A program made the translations under genes and the position numbers. Under the pieces are notes generated by a model that was given only the letters and a program-made list of their open reading frames with translations, had not been told where the DNA came from and made no database searches. A DNA stretch of 64,000 bases from Bog-756 sp963704585. Its GTDB lineage: Bacteria; Actinomycetota; Acidimicrobiia; Acidimicrobiales; RAAP-2. The stretch's first letter is position 1. The number at the start of each line of letters is the position of its first letter. Of this stretch, positions 1 through 9,068 are shown piece after piece. The DNA lies in contig OY969919.1 of assembly GCA_963704585.1 (NCBI GenBank), positions 3,472,001 to 3,536,000 of the forward strand, in the 5' to 3' direction.

Positions 1-854
1 GTCGGGGCCGTGATGCGCGAGACGAGCGCGCCCGGACCGCGCGCGGCGAACCAGGCCTGGGCACTCGGCGGGATCACGCCCGTCGCCTCGGCGGCCGACT
101 GGGTCGAGACGACCGTCGGGTCCACGTGGTCCGAGGAGGAGAGGTCGGAGAGCAGGGTCGACCACCCGAGCTTGGGCGTGTCGGCCTTGTCGAGGCTCGT
201 GACGAGCGAGTGCCAGGCGATCGTCGGCACGATCGCGTCGATGCGGCAGTCGGTCGCCGCAGTGACCAGCTGGATCCCGCCGCCGTAGGACCCGCCGACC
301 ATGCCGACGCGCGGATCGCCCGGTCGTTCGAGCTGCACGCCGGGGCGGGTCGCCACCCAGTCGATGAGGGTGCTCACGTCGCGGGCCTCGACCGTCGGGC
401 TGTCCACCTCGGAAGTGCCGCCCGACTGGCCGAACCCGCGCGGATCCCAGGTGAGGACGTTGTAGCCCGCGGTCCAGAGGTCCTTGATCGCGACCCCGCC
501 CAGGACGGCCGGGCCCGTGGTGTCGGTGTCGCCCGACAGGCTCCAGCCCGGGCCCATCAGGACGGTCGGCACGACGCGGTGTCCGGTCGGATCGAGGGGG
601 AACCAGTGGACCCGGATGGGCGTGCCGTCGAAGGAGGTGACCACCCAGTCGCTCGTGCTCCCGGGCACTGCCGTCGCGACGACCGGTGGTGCCGGCGGCC
701 GGGTGCAGGTCGTCGCCGAGGTCGGGTGTCCCGGGGCAGTCGCGGCCGGCGCCGCCCCGTTCGAGCAGGCCGCGAGCGGCAGGCCGAGCGCGGCCGCCAC
801 GAGGGCCGCAGCCCGGCGCGCGCGTCGTCGGGTGGTGCTGGGGTGTGCTGGCAT
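1..854 (-). CDS. Secreted CocE/NonD-type serine hydrolase (lipoprotein), 3' end outside window
   Basis: Reading the minus strand from ATG at 854 gives an open frame that runs off the window. The N-terminus has arginines, a hydrophobic stretch and a lipobox ending LAAC, so it is probably a membrane-anchored lipoprotein. An alpha/beta-hydrolase core follows: an oxyanion-region WDPRGFGQSGG and the nucleophile elbow GGSYGGG at about residue 190, typical of X-Pro dipeptidyl-peptidase/CocE-like acyl hydrolases. The catalytic Asp and His lie beyond the window. Substrate unknown. The nickel permease gene lies upstream on the same strand, separated by 125 bp with tandem hairpins. Confidence 0.8.
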   Translation of the reverse strand, partial: MPAHPSTTRRRARRAAALVAAALGLPLAACSNGAAPAATAPGHPTSATTCTRPPAPPVVATAVPGSTSDWVVTSFDGTPIRVHWFPLDPTGHRVVPTVLMGPGWSLSGDTDTTGPAVLGGVAIKDLWTAGYNVLTWDPRGFGQSGGTSEVDSPTVEARDVSTLIDWVATRPGVQLERPGDPRVGMVGGSYGGGIQLVTAATDCRIDAIVPTIAWHSLVTSLDKADTPKLGWSTLLSDLSSSDHVDPTVVSTQSAAEATGVIPPSAQAWFAARGPGALVSRITAP

Positions 855-874
855 CCGTGGAGTGTCGCACCGCT

Positions 875-930
875 CCGGGGTGGTGGCAATCACCCCGGCA
901 CCACCCCAGGGTGGTGGCAATCACCCCGGG
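875..930. repeat. Two tandem copies of a hairpin-forming 21-bp repeat
   Basis: A 21-bp sequence occurs at 878-898 and again at 909-929, 31 bp apart. Each copy folds: in the first, CCGGGGTG (875-882) pairs with CACCCCGG (891-898) around GTGGCAAT. It lies downstream of the nickel permease gene and about 20 bp upstream of the hydrolase start, so it could be a terminator for the former or a control site for the latter. Confidence 0.6.
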
Positions 931-979
931 GCGCCGACCGTCCCGGTGGCCGTTCGGCACCCGGGCGGCACGCGCGGGC

Positions 980-2128
980 TCACCGTTCGGCCAGCGCCGC
1001 CCCGTCGATGGCGATGGTCGCGTCGCGTACGACGTCGGGCTCGAAGAAGGCCTCGAGCCCGGTGAGGCGCCAGACGGCGAGCGCGACGACCCACGTGGCG
1101 ACGAAGAGGCCCACCACCACGTAGCCGGCCGTGTTGAGGTCGATGCCGGCGAGAAGGTGCCAGAACGGACCGTGCAGTCCGAACTCACTCCCGACCAACG
1201 AGAGCAGCTCGATCGAGCCGATCACCAGCGCGACGGCGATCGAGAGGGCGGTGACCACGACGTTGTAGAAGAGCTTGCGCACCGGGCGCGAGAACGCCCA
1301 GCCATACGCGACGTTCATGAAGCAGCCGTCGAGTGTGTCGAACAGGCACATGCCGGCCGCGAAGAGCAGCGGCAGGCTGAGCACGGCCCAGACCGGCAGG
1401 CCGCCGGCGACCGCCGAGCCCGAGAGGACGAGGAGCGCGACCTCGGTGGCGGTGTCGAAGCCGAGACCGAAGAGCAGCCCGATCACGTACATCTTGGAGG
1501 GCCGGTCGACCTGGCGCGCGAGCGGTCCGAAGAAGCGGTTCATGAGCCCCCGCTGCTCGAGGCGGCGCTCGAGCTCGGTCTCGTCGTAGGCGCCGCGCCG
1601 GAGGTCTCGCATCGCGCCGAGCAGCGAGACGAGCACCGCGAGGTTGAGCGCCGCGATGAGGTAGAGGAAGGTCCCCGAGACGGACGTCCCGACGATGCCC
1701 GCCGCGCGGTGCAGACCCGACCCGCCGTCGCGCACCTGGGAGTCGAGGGCCCGTACGCCGGCGTTGAGGAGGAGGGTGAGGACGAGCACGACGCTCGAGT
1801 GCCCGAGGGAGAAGAAGAAGCCGACGCCGACGGGACGCCGGCCCTCCGCCATCAGCTTGCGCGTGGTGTTGTCGATCGCCGAGATGTGGTCGGCGTCGAA
1901 TGCGTGGCGCATCCCGAGGGTGAGGGCGAGCATGCCGGTCCCGAGCCCGAAGGTCGCGGAGCGCGAGAGTCGGTAGTGGTGCGGTGCCGCCGCGACGAGC
2001 AGGACGAGCCCCACCGCGAAGAGCACCGCGACGACGAGGAGCATGCCGCCGAGCTTGGCCCACTCCGCCGGGAGGAGGCCCTTGGGGGACCCCTCGCGCG
2101 GCGGGTTCAGACGGCGCCCAGGGTTCAA
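980..2128 (-). CDS. Nickel/cobalt transporter, NiCoT (HoxN/NixA) family
   Basis: A multi-span permease for Ni2+/Co2+ uptake. The signature RHAFDADHI, the FFSLGHSSVV segment and LGFDTATE are the conserved metal-selectivity motifs of NiCoT proteins; about eight hydrophobic segments follow. The frame is open to an ATG at 2203, but that start sits inside a palindrome (2194-2210). I prefer TTG at 2128, which has GGAG seven bases upstream and gives 382 aa. It is divergent from a Fur-family regulator, which suggests nickel-dependent control. Family call is firm; start is uncertain. Confidence 0.88.
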   Translation of the reverse strand: MNPGRRLNPPREGSPKGLLPAEWAKLGGMLLVVAVLFAVGLVLLVAAAPHHYRLSRSATFGLGTGMLALTLGMRHAFDADHISAIDNTTRKLMAEGRRPVGVGFFFSLGHSSVVLVLTLLLNAGVRALDSQVRDGGSGLHRAAGIVGTSVSGTFLYLIAALNLAVLVSLLGAMRDLRRGAYDETELERRLEQRGLMNRFFGPLARQVDRPSKMYVIGLLFGLGFDTATEVALLVLSGSAVAGGLPVWAVLSLPLLFAAGMCLFDTLDGCFMNVAYGWAFSRPVRKLFYNVVVTALSIAVALVIGSIELLSLVGSEFGLHGPFWHLLAGIDLNTAGYVVVGLFVATWVVALAVWRLTGLEAFFEPDVVRDATIAIDGAALAER

Positions 2129-2170
2129 CGGGCGGCTCCGGAGCCGGGCATCGCCCAACCCTGCCCCAGA

Positions 2171-2210
2171 TGCGACTCGATCGCAAGTACATCCCTGTCG
2201 CATCGACAGG
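2171..2210. promoter_or_regulatory. Paired palindromic operators between NiCoT and Fur-family genes
   Basis: Two perfect inverted repeats lie in the divergent intergenic region: TGCGA-N5-TCGCA at 2171-2185 and CCTGTCG-CAT-CGACAGG at 2194-2210. The first resembles the TGC-N-GCA pattern reported for Nur (nickel Fur-family) boxes. Binding by the adjacent regulator is inferred from position and symmetry. Confidence 0.5.
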
Positions 2211-2226
2211 CTCGTACGCTGGTGGC

Positions 2227-2685
2227 ATGACCAGACCGCTCGCCCCGCGTGGTGTCGCCGGGTTTGCGTGCGGGTCGGTCGACGACGTGCTCGCCCTGCT
2301 CCGTGCGCACGGCGGGCGCGTGACCTCGTCGCGGCGGGTGCTCCTCGAGATCCTCTTCGAGTCGGGCGACCATCTGAGCGCCGAGGAGCTCGCCGAGGCC
2401 GTGCAGGCCCGGGCCCCGGACGTCCACCGCTCGACGATCTACCGGAACCTCGACGACCTCCAGCGGCTCGGCGTCGTCGCGCACACCCATCTCGGTCACG
2501 GGCCCTCGACGTACCAGCTCGCGTCCCTCGCGCACGCCCACCTCCTCTGCGAGCAGTGCGGGACGACCATCGAAGCCCCCGACGAGCTCTTCGCCGGCCT
2601 CGCCCGGGAGGCCAAGGAGCGCCTCGGGTTCACGATCGACCCGCACCACTTCGCGATCCTCGGGCGCTGCAGCCGCTGCACCTGA
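2227..2685 (+). CDS. Fur-family metal-responsive repressor (probably Nur-like)
   Basis: 152 aa from ATG 2227. The winged-helix half contains RVTSSRRVLLEIL and the recognition helix segment STIYRNLDDLQRLG. The second half has the HAHLLC metal/dimerisation segment and two CxxC pairs (C108/C111 and C148/C151) forming the structural zinc site. The family senses Fe, Zn, Mn or Ni. Divergence from a nickel/cobalt permease favours nickel sensing, but Zur or Fur activity cannot be excluded from sequence alone. Confidence 0.87.
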   Translation: MTRPLAPRGVAGFACGSVDDVLALLRAHGGRVTSSRRVLLEILFESGDHLSAEELAEAVQARAPDVHRSTIYRNLDDLQRLGVVAHTHLGHGPSTYQLASLAHAHLLCEQCGTTIEAPDELFAGLAREAKERLGFTIDPHHFAILGRCSRCT

Positions 2686-2720
2686 GCCCGACCGGGTGCG
2701 CCGGATCGGCGTAGCCTGTC

Positions 2721-2790
2721 CCGCTCGGGACCGCTCGGGACCGCTCGGGACCGCTCGGGGCCGCTCGGGGCCGCCCGGGGCCGCCCGGTT
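2721..2790. repeat. 10-bp tandem repeat array, about seven units
   Basis: Unit CCGCTCGGGA is repeated exactly three times (2721-2750), then drifts by single substitutions over four more units to 2790. It lies between the Fur-family stop and the next gene's ribosome-binding site (GAGGAGG before ATG 2819), so copy-number change could alter spacing or readthrough. Confidence 0.85.
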
Positions 2791-2818
2791 CGACGGGTGC
2801 ACGGCATGAGGAGGCAGC

Positions 2819-3874
2819 ATGGCGATCCGGGTCATCCAGTGGGCGACCGGCGGGGTGGGGCGAGCGGCCGTCGCCGGCATCGTGGCCCATCCCGAGCTCG
2901 AGCTCGTCGGCTGCTGGGTCCACTCGGCGGAGAAGGCCGGGCGCGACGTCGGCGAGCTCTGCGGGCTCGGTCCGCTCGGGCTCGCCGCCACCACGGACGT
3001 CGACGAGCTCGTGGCGCTCGACGTCGACTGCGTCGTCTACGCCCCGTTCATGGCGGACCCGTCTGTCGTCGCCCGGCTCCTCGCCTCGGGGAAGAACGTC
3101 GTGACGCCGCTCAACTGGTTCTTCCCCGGCGGGCGCGACGAGTCCGCCATCGAGGCCGCGTGCGCGACCGGTGGGACGACCGTCCACGGGACCGGGATCC
3201 ACCCGGGCGGCGTCACGGAGCGCTTCCCGCTGGTGGTCTCCGCGCTCAGCCAGTCGATCACCTCCGTGCGCGCCGAGGAGTTCTCCGACATCCGCTCGTA
3301 CGGCGCGCCGGCGGTCGTGTCGGACATCATGCTCTTCGGCAGGACGCCCGAGGAGGCCGAGGCGAGCATGATGCCGGCGATCCTCGGCGACGGCTTCGGG
3401 CAGTCGATCGCGATGCTCGGGCACGCGCTCGGGTTCCGCCTCGACCCCGGTCCCCGGGTCACCCACGAGGTCGCGCTGGCCACCGCCCCGATCGACTCGC
3501 CGATCGGGGCGATCCCGCCCGGGCGGATCGCGGCACAGAAGTTCCGCTGGGAGGCGACCGTCGGGGGGGAGCCGGTCATCTCGGTGCGGACCAACTGGTT
3601 CATGGGCCAGGAGCACCTCGATCCGGCGTGGACCTTCGGGCCCGAGGGGGAGCGGTTCGAGGTCGAAGTTCGCGGCGATCCGTCGTCACGAGTGACCTTC
3701 CACGGCTGGCACCCCGAATCGATCGCCGCCGGGCTGGCCCGCAACCCGGGCGTGGTCGCCACCGCGACCCACTGTGTGTCCGCAGTCCCCGCGGTCGTGG
3801 CCGCGGAGCCCGGCATCCGGACCTACCTCGACCTCCCCGCCTACGCAGGCCGGGCCGCGGCCCACCTCCGCTGA
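2819..3874 (+). CDS. Dihydrodipicolinate-reductase-like NAD(P)H-dependent oxidoreductase
   Basis: 351 aa with an N-terminal Rossmann fold (VIQWATGGVGRAAV, residues 5-18) followed by a dihydrodipicolinate-reductase-like C-terminal half. This family is common in mycobacteria and related actinobacteria and is distinct from lysine-pathway DapB; relatives include amine and diaminopentanoate dehydrogenases. The GAGGAGG ribosome site eight bases upstream fixes the start. The stop almost abuts the following SDR gene, so the two are probably co-transcribed. Substrate not determinable from sequence. Confidence 0.8.
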   Translation: MAIRVIQWATGGVGRAAVAGIVAHPELELVGCWVHSAEKAGRDVGELCGLGPLGLAATTDVDELVALDVDCVVYAPFMADPSVVARLLASGKNVVTPLNWFFPGGRDESAIEAACATGGTTVHGTGIHPGGVTERFPLVVSALSQSITSVRAEEFSDIRSYGAPAVVSDIMLFGRTPEEAEASMMPAILGDGFGQSIAMLGHALGFRLDPGPRVTHEVALATAPIDSPIGAIPPGRIAAQKFRWEATVGGEPVISVRTNWFMGQEHLDPAWTFGPEGERFEVEVRGDPSSRVTFHGWHPESIAAGLARNPGVVATATHCVSAVPAVVAAEPGIRTYLDLPAYAGRAAAHLR

Positions 3875-3887
3875 GGTGCCCCGCACC

Positions 3888-4682
3888 GTGAGCCTGCTCG
3901 ACCGGTTCCTCCTCACCGACCAGGTGGCGATCGTCACCGGGGCCGGCCGCGGGATCGGTCGCGGCATCGCGCTCGGGTTCGCCGACGCGGGCGCCGACCT
4001 CGTCCTCGCCTCGCGCACGCGCAGCGATCTCGACGCGGTCGTCGGCGAGGTCGAGTCCCGTGGCCGGCGCGCCCTCGCCGTGGTGACCGACGTCATGGTC
4101 ACCGCCGACCTCGAGCGGCTCGTCGAGACCGCGGTGGACCACTTCGGACGGATCGACGTCCTGGTCAACGACGCGGGCGGGAGCCCGCCGGCGTCGGCAC
4201 TCTCGACGAGCGAACGGTTCTTCGAGACGGCGCTCCGGTTCAACGTGACCCAGGCGTTCCTCCTCACCACCATCGCCGTCCCCCGCATGGTCGAGACGGC
4301 GGGCGGCGGAGCCGTCGTGAACATCTCCTCCCGCTCGAGCGACATGGTCCAGCCGTCGTTCGCCGCGTACGGCGCCGGCAAGGCGGCGCTCAACAGCGTG
4401 ACCCGGAACCTGGCCGCCGAGTTCGCTCCGAAGGTCCGGGTCAACGCCATCTCGGTCGGCGGGGTCGCCACGGACGCGCTCTCGGTCGTGCTCACCGACG
4501 AGGCGCTGCGCCGGCAGTTCGACGAGGGCACCCCGATGCGGCGTCCCGGCACCGTCTGGGACGTCGCGGCGTGCGCCCTCTATCTGGCCTCGCCGGCCTC
4601 CGCATGGGTCACCGGCAAGATCGTCCAGGTCGACGGCGGGGTCGAGGCCCCGGCGATCACGGTGCCCGCACCGCCTCTCTGA
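3888..4682 (+). CDS. Short-chain dehydrogenase/reductase (SDR)
   Basis: 264 aa from GTG 3888 (GTG 3876 is possible). Classical SDR layout: cofactor loop TGAGRGIG near residue 19, VNDAG where most relatives have NNAG, and catalytic serine with YGAGK. The C-terminal GKIVQVDGG is typical of FabG-like enzymes. It oxidises or reduces a hydroxyl/keto group with NAD(P)(H). Fourteen bases separate it from the upstream oxidoreductase, so a two-gene operon is likely. Substrate unknown. Confidence 0.85.
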   Translation: MSLLDRFLLTDQVAIVTGAGRGIGRGIALGFADAGADLVLASRTRSDLDAVVGEVESRGRRALAVVTDVMVTADLERLVETAVDHFGRIDVLVNDAGGSPPASALSTSERFFETALRFNVTQAFLLTTIAVPRMVETAGGGAVVNISSRSSDMVQPSFAAYGAGKAALNSVTRNLAAEFAPKVRVNAISVGGVATDALSVVLTDEALRRQFDEGTPMRRPGTVWDVAACALYLASPASAWVTGKIVQVDGGVEAPAITVPAPPL

Positions 4683-4697
4683 GAGTCGGCGGGCCCT

Positions 4698-6614
4698 TCA
4701 GTCGCCGAAGCGGAACCGCTGCTCGTTGAAGAGGCGGATGCAGGCGTCGGCGACGCCCGCGTCGAAGAGGACGCCACGGTCGCTGGAGATCACCCGGAGC
4801 GCCGCCTCGATCCCGAGCGCCGGGCGGTACGGCCGGTGCGCCTGCATGGCCTCGACGGTGTCGGCGACCGCGAGGATCCGTGCACCGATGCAGATCTCCT
4901 CGCCGCGGAGGCCCGAGGGGTAGCCGGAGCCGTCCAGACGCTCGTGGTGCTGGAGGATCATGTCCGCGATGTCCCAAGGGAATTCGATGTCGGCGATGAT
5001 CTCGTGGCCTGCCTGCGCGTGTCCCTTGATGAGCTCGAACTCGGCCGTGGTGAGCCGTCCCGGCCGGCTCAGGATCTCGGCCGGGACCGCGAGCTTGCCG
5101 ATGTCGTGGATGAGCCCGGCCACCCGGATCCCGCTCGAGAAGTCCTCGTCGCAGCCGAGCTCCTCGGCGATCGCGACCGCGAGCTCGGCCACCTGGCGCT
5201 GGTGATCGGCGGTGTACGGGTCGCGGAGCGCCGCGGCCGCGGCGATGGCCCGCACCGCGGCCTCGAGGCTCGCCTCGAGACGGTCGCGGTAGGTGGCGCG
5301 CTGCTCGCGGGTCCGGATGGCCTCGACGCCGTGTCCGAGGTCGTCCGCGAGCGCGGTCAGCACCGCGATCCGATCGGCGGTGATCACATGGGGGCGGTCC
5401 GCACAGGTGACGAACAGGCCGTGCTCCCCCTCGCCGGGAGAGAAGGGGAGGGCGAGCACCGAGCGGAACCCGTGCTCGAGGGCCGCTCCGCGCCAGCGCA
5501 CCGACTCGGGCAGCGCCCGCAGGTCGTCGACGAACTGGTGCTGCCCGGTGATCATGGCCAGGGTGAGCGGGTCGGGCACGTTCTCCGACCCCGAGAGCTG
5601 CTCGAGCGCCCGGAAGAACTCGAGCCCCTGCGGCCGGGTGGTGGCCGGCGCGAGCCCGAGGGGTCGGCCGGGGTCCTCGACGAGCACCCAGCTGGTGAGG
5701 GTGCCGAGCTCGCTCACCACGAGCGCGGCGATGCCATCGAACAACTCCTGCTCCGTCGAGGCGCGGACGAGGACCTCCTTGGCGCCGGCGTTGACCCGCC
5801 GCTCGTACTCGGCGCGTCGGGCGGACGTCACGTCGCGGAAGCTGAGCACGACGCCGGCCACGGCCGGGTCGTCGAGCAGGTTGAGGCCGTGCACGGCGAG
5901 GCAGAGCCAGCCGCCCCCGGAGTCCTGGAACCAGAAGGACTCGTTCTCCATCGGTCCCCTGGTCGCGACGCGCTCCTCCCACCGCGCCTCGGCGCGCTCG
6001 CGCTCGATCGGCGGCACGAGACTCAACATGCTGGTCCCGATCAGCGACTCGGGATCGACGCCGAACCGCTCGCGGACGGCTCCGTCGAGGTAGGTGAACA
6101 CACTGTGCTCGTCGAGGACCGCGAACGTGTCTCCCGTCGTCTCGAGGAACGCGCCGTACTGTCGCCGGGTGTCGGCGAGGAGCTGGGCCGAGAGGTCGAC
6201 GCCGCCCCCGAGGCGTGAGACGGCGACGACCGAGGTCAGGGCGCCGGCGGCGTCGAAGACCGGCGAGGCGGTCACCACTGCGGCGATCGAGGACCCGTCC
6301 CCCCGGTGGACGGCGTGCTCGGCCGACCACGGCTGGCCGGCCCGCAGGAAGACCATGATCTGCCCGATCCGGCGGGGGGTCGCATCGGGCATGAGCACCT
6401 TGACGAGGTGGTGCCCGGCGGCGTTGGTGGTCGACCACTCGTCGATCGTGTCCGCCGCGTGGTTGCAGAAGACGACCAGCCCGTCGCGGTCCGCGACCAG
6501 CACGGCCTGGTCGACGGCCTGGAGCGCATGGACCGCCGTCCCCGGGAGGAGTCCCCCCGACCCGGGTCCCGTCCGTTGGTGCGACCACGTGGCCACGTGC
6601 TCACCCCCGATCAC
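4698..6614 (-). CDS. PAS-PAS-GAF-HD-GYP signalling protein, probable c-di-GMP phosphodiesterase
   Basis: 638 aa from GTG 6614. Two PAS-like regions (about 25-150 and 165-275), a GAF-like region (about 290-430) and a C-terminal HD-GYP domain with HDIGK at 503-507 and HHERLDGSGYP at about 555-566. HD-GYP enzymes hydrolyse cyclic di-GMP at a di-iron centre; the metal ligands and GYP signature are intact. No membrane segment is evident, so it is probably a cytosolic sensor. It lies 36 bp downstream of ftsH on the same strand. Confidence 0.88.
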   Translation of the reverse strand: MIGGEHVATWSHQRTGPGSGGLLPGTAVHALQAVDQAVLVADRDGLVVFCNHAADTIDEWSTTNAAGHHLVKVLMPDATPRRIGQIMVFLRAGQPWSAEHAVHRGDGSSIAAVVTASPVFDAAGALTSVVAVSRLGGGVDLSAQLLADTRRQYGAFLETTGDTFAVLDEHSVFTYLDGAVRERFGVDPESLIGTSMLSLVPPIERERAEARWEERVATRGPMENESFWFQDSGGGWLCLAVHGLNLLDDPAVAGVVLSFRDVTSARRAEYERRVNAGAKEVLVRASTEQELFDGIAALVVSELGTLTSWVLVEDPGRPLGLAPATTRPQGLEFFRALEQLSGSENVPDPLTLAMITGQHQFVDDLRALPESVRWRGAALEHGFRSVLALPFSPGEGEHGLFVTCADRPHVITADRIAVLTALADDLGHGVEAIRTREQRATYRDRLEASLEAAVRAIAAAAALRDPYTADHQRQVAELAVAIAEELGCDEDFSSGIRVAGLIHDIGKLAVPAEILSRPGRLTTAEFELIKGHAQAGHEIIADIEFPWDIADMILQHHERLDGSGYPSGLRGEEICIGARILAVADTVEAMQAHRPYRPALGIEAALRVISSDRGVLFDAGVADACIRLFNEQRFRFGD

Positions 6615-6650
6615 GTGGACTGCCCCCCACTGCTGTTGTTCACAAAGATG

Positions 6651-8663
6651 TTACATGCGCCCTGACAACGATGGATCCGCCTCGGCGGGTGCGACCCGCT
6701 CCTCGACCTCCTCGCCACCTGCGGCTGCGACCTGGGCGGTGCCGCCCGGGTCGGAGCGGTCTGGTCCGAGCGTGAGCCCCGAGCCACCGGTGGGCTCGGG
6801 TCGCCCGGCGATCGCGTAGACCTCCGAGCCGTCGACCGTCTCGTTGGCGAGCAGGAGGGCGACCAGCCGCTCGAGCGCGTCGCGGTGCTCCTCGAGGATC
6901 CCGAGTGCCCGGTCCTGTGCCTGGCGGAGGAGGCGAGAGACCTCGTCGTCGATCGCCGCCTGGGTCCCCTCGGCAAAGGGCCGGCTCGAGAGCGCACTGC
7001 CGCCACCGCCGAGGAAGACCGAGCCGCCCTCGGGGTAGCCGACGGGGCCCAGCTCGGGGGAGAGGCCGAACTCCCGCACCATCTTGGTGGCGAGCTCGGT
7101 GGCCTTCGCCAGGTCGTTGGCCGCGCCGGTCGAGCCCTGCCCGAAGACGAGGAGCTCGCTCGCACGGCCGCCGAGGCAGACCGCCAGGGTGTCCTCGAGG
7201 TAGTCCTCGCCGTAGAGGTGGCGCTCGACGAGCGGGAGCTGCTCGGTGAGGCCGAGGGCCGGACCGGCGGGCAGGATGGTGACCTTCGCGATCGGGTCCG
7301 CCTTCTCGGAGTACGCCGCGGTGAGGGCGTGGCCGGCCTCGTGCACCGCGACCGCGTTCTTCTCCTCGGGGAGGAGCACGTTCGAGCCCTCCCGCCGTCC
7401 GAGGATGATGCGGTCACGTGCCTCGGCGAAGTCGGCCGCGTCCAGCACGGTGCGGTCGGCCCGCACCGCCACGATGGCCGCCTCGTTCACGAGGTTGGCG
7501 AGATCGGCGCCCGAGAAGCCCGGGGTGCCCCGCGCGACGACCTCGAGGTCGACCGCGGGGTCGAGGTGCTTGCCGCGGCAGTGGACCACGAGGATCGCGA
7601 GCCGCTCGGGCAGGGTGGGCAGGGGGATCGTGACCTGGCGGTCGAACCGGCCCGGGCGCAGGAGCGCCGGGTCGAGGATCTCCGGCCGGTTGGTCGCGGC
7701 GAGCACCACGATGCCGGTCGCGGGATCGAAACCGTCCATCTCGGCGAGCAGCTGGTTGAGCGTCTGCTCGCGCTCGTCGTTGGCCACCATCGCGCCCGTG
7801 CCCGAGCGCCGCTGGCCGATCGCGTCGAGCTCGTCGACGAAGATGATCGCCGGTGCGCGCTTGCGGGCCTCCTCGAAGAGGTCGCGGACCCGCGCGGCCC
7901 CGACCCCGACGAACATCTCGACGAAGCTCGAGCCCGTGACCGAAAAGAACGGCACCTTCGCCTCGCCCGCCACGGCCCGTGCCAGCAGGGTCTTGCCGGT
8001 CCCCGGCGGCCCCACCATGAGGATGCCGCGCGGTGCCATCGCTCCGGTGCGCGCGTAGCGCTCGGGCTGCTGGAGGAAGTCCACGACCTCCCGGATCTCG
8101 AGCTTCGCCCCCTCGTAGCCGGCGACGTCCGCGAAGGTCGTCTTCGGCCGCTCCTCGTCGAAGACCTTCGCCTTCGACTGGCCGACGCCGAACGCTCCCT
8201 GGAGCCTCCCGGCCGCACCTTTCGAGAGGCGCCACCAGAAGTAGCCGAGCACGATGAACGGCAGGAGGAGGATGAGCCAGGTGAGCACCTGGGTCCCGAA
8301 TGAGGTTCCTGTCGTCTCGGCGGTGACCTCGACCCCGGCGGAGGTGAGCTGGTCGAGGAAGCTCTGACTGGCCTGCGGCGGGATCGCCGTCACGTACGTC
8401 GTGCCGTTGCTCAGGGTGCCCGTCGCGCTCCCGTTGGTCGAGAGGGTGACCGTCTTCACCTTGTGGGCGGAGACGTCCTTCATGAACTGCGAGTAGGTGA
8501 CGGTGACCTTCGAGGCCGACTGGGTGGCCGGCAGCACGAAGAAGAGGCCGACGAAGAGGACGAGGGCCACGATCCAGAGGTAGTGGCGCCACGCCGGCGG
8601 TGGCGGAGGGGCGCTCGGGGTGCCGGTGTCCCTCGTGGGCGGAGGGAGCGCCTTCTTCGTCAT
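6651..8663 (-). CDS. ftsH: ATP-dependent zinc metalloprotease FtsH
   Basis: 670 aa membrane-anchored AAA+ protease that degrades misfolded membrane proteins and short-lived regulators. Proline-rich N-terminus, membrane span at 28-46, extracytoplasmic region, second span at about 125-145, Walker A GPPGTGKT (218-225), Walker B IIFVDELDA, second region of homology ATNRPEILDPALLRPGRFDR, and zinc site HEAGH (441-445). ATG 8663 is preceded by GTGAGG; a longer open frame upstream is not homologous. C-terminal tail is acidic and low complexity. Confidence 0.96.
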   Translation of the reverse strand: MTKKALPPPTRDTGTPSAPPPPPAWRHYLWIVALVLFVGLFFVLPATQSASKVTVTYSQFMKDVSAHKVKTVTLSTNGSATGTLSNGTTYVTAIPPQASQSFLDQLTSAGVEVTAETTGTSFGTQVLTWLILLLPFIVLGYFWWRLSKGAAGRLQGAFGVGQSKAKVFDEERPKTTFADVAGYEGAKLEIREVVDFLQQPERYARTGAMAPRGILMVGPPGTGKTLLARAVAGEAKVPFFSVTGSSFVEMFVGVGAARVRDLFEEARKRAPAIIFVDELDAIGQRRSGTGAMVANDEREQTLNQLLAEMDGFDPATGIVVLAATNRPEILDPALLRPGRFDRQVTIPLPTLPERLAILVVHCRGKHLDPAVDLEVVARGTPGFSGADLANLVNEAAIVAVRADRTVLDAADFAEARDRIILGRREGSNVLLPEEKNAVAVHEAGHALTAAYSEKADPIAKVTILPAGPALGLTEQLPLVERHLYGEDYLEDTLAVCLGGRASELLVFGQGSTGAANDLAKATELATKMVREFGLSPELGPVGYPEGGSVFLGGGGSALSSRPFAEGTQAAIDDEVSRLLRQAQDRALGILEEHRDALERLVALLLANETVDGSEVYAIAGRPEPTGGSGLTLGPDRSDPGGTAQVAAAGGEEVEERVAPAEADPSLSGRM

Positions 8664-8721
8664 CTCGTACTGCCTCACCTGCCGTGGGCGCCCGCCGGCC
8701 CGCAGAGGCCGATCGCGGTCG

Positions 8722-8925
8722 TCACCCGTGCCCGTCGTGGGTGAAATTGTGGACGGTCGCGTCCGGTCCGGGGAAGAAGAGCGCCTCGTGTCCCGTGTCG
8801 CCCCAGCGGACGAGATAGGGAGGTTCGCCGTCGGCGTTCCGGACCTCGAGCACCTGGCAGTCACGGTCCGGCTCACCGGCACGGTGTCCGCTGATCACGA
8901 TCCGGTCTCCGACGTTTGCATGCAT
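8722..8925 (-). CDS. DUF1918 domain protein
   Basis: 67 aa. The whole protein matches the DUF1918 pattern: VGDRIVISGHRAGEPDRDCQ, then PPYLVRWGDTGHEALFFPGPD. These are small SH3-like actinobacterial proteins, often near stress genes, with no established function. It is upstream of ftsH in the same orientation, so co-expression is plausible, and its start is divergent from the catabolic operon. Confidence 0.85.
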   Translation of the reverse strand: MHANVGDRIVISGHRAGEPDRDCQVLEVRNADGEPPYLVRWGDTGHEALFFPGPDATVHNFTHDGHG

Positions 8926-9068
8926 GGTGACTCCTTCCTGCGCCTCGGTGGCCTACCGCCATGGTCCGTCGCAGTTCGCGCCCGGCACCAGGGCCGAAAG
9001 GCTCTCTTCCGGACGCACGGGGCATCCGTGGATGTCAAGATGCCCCGTCGGACGCGACCGGCGGGGAG

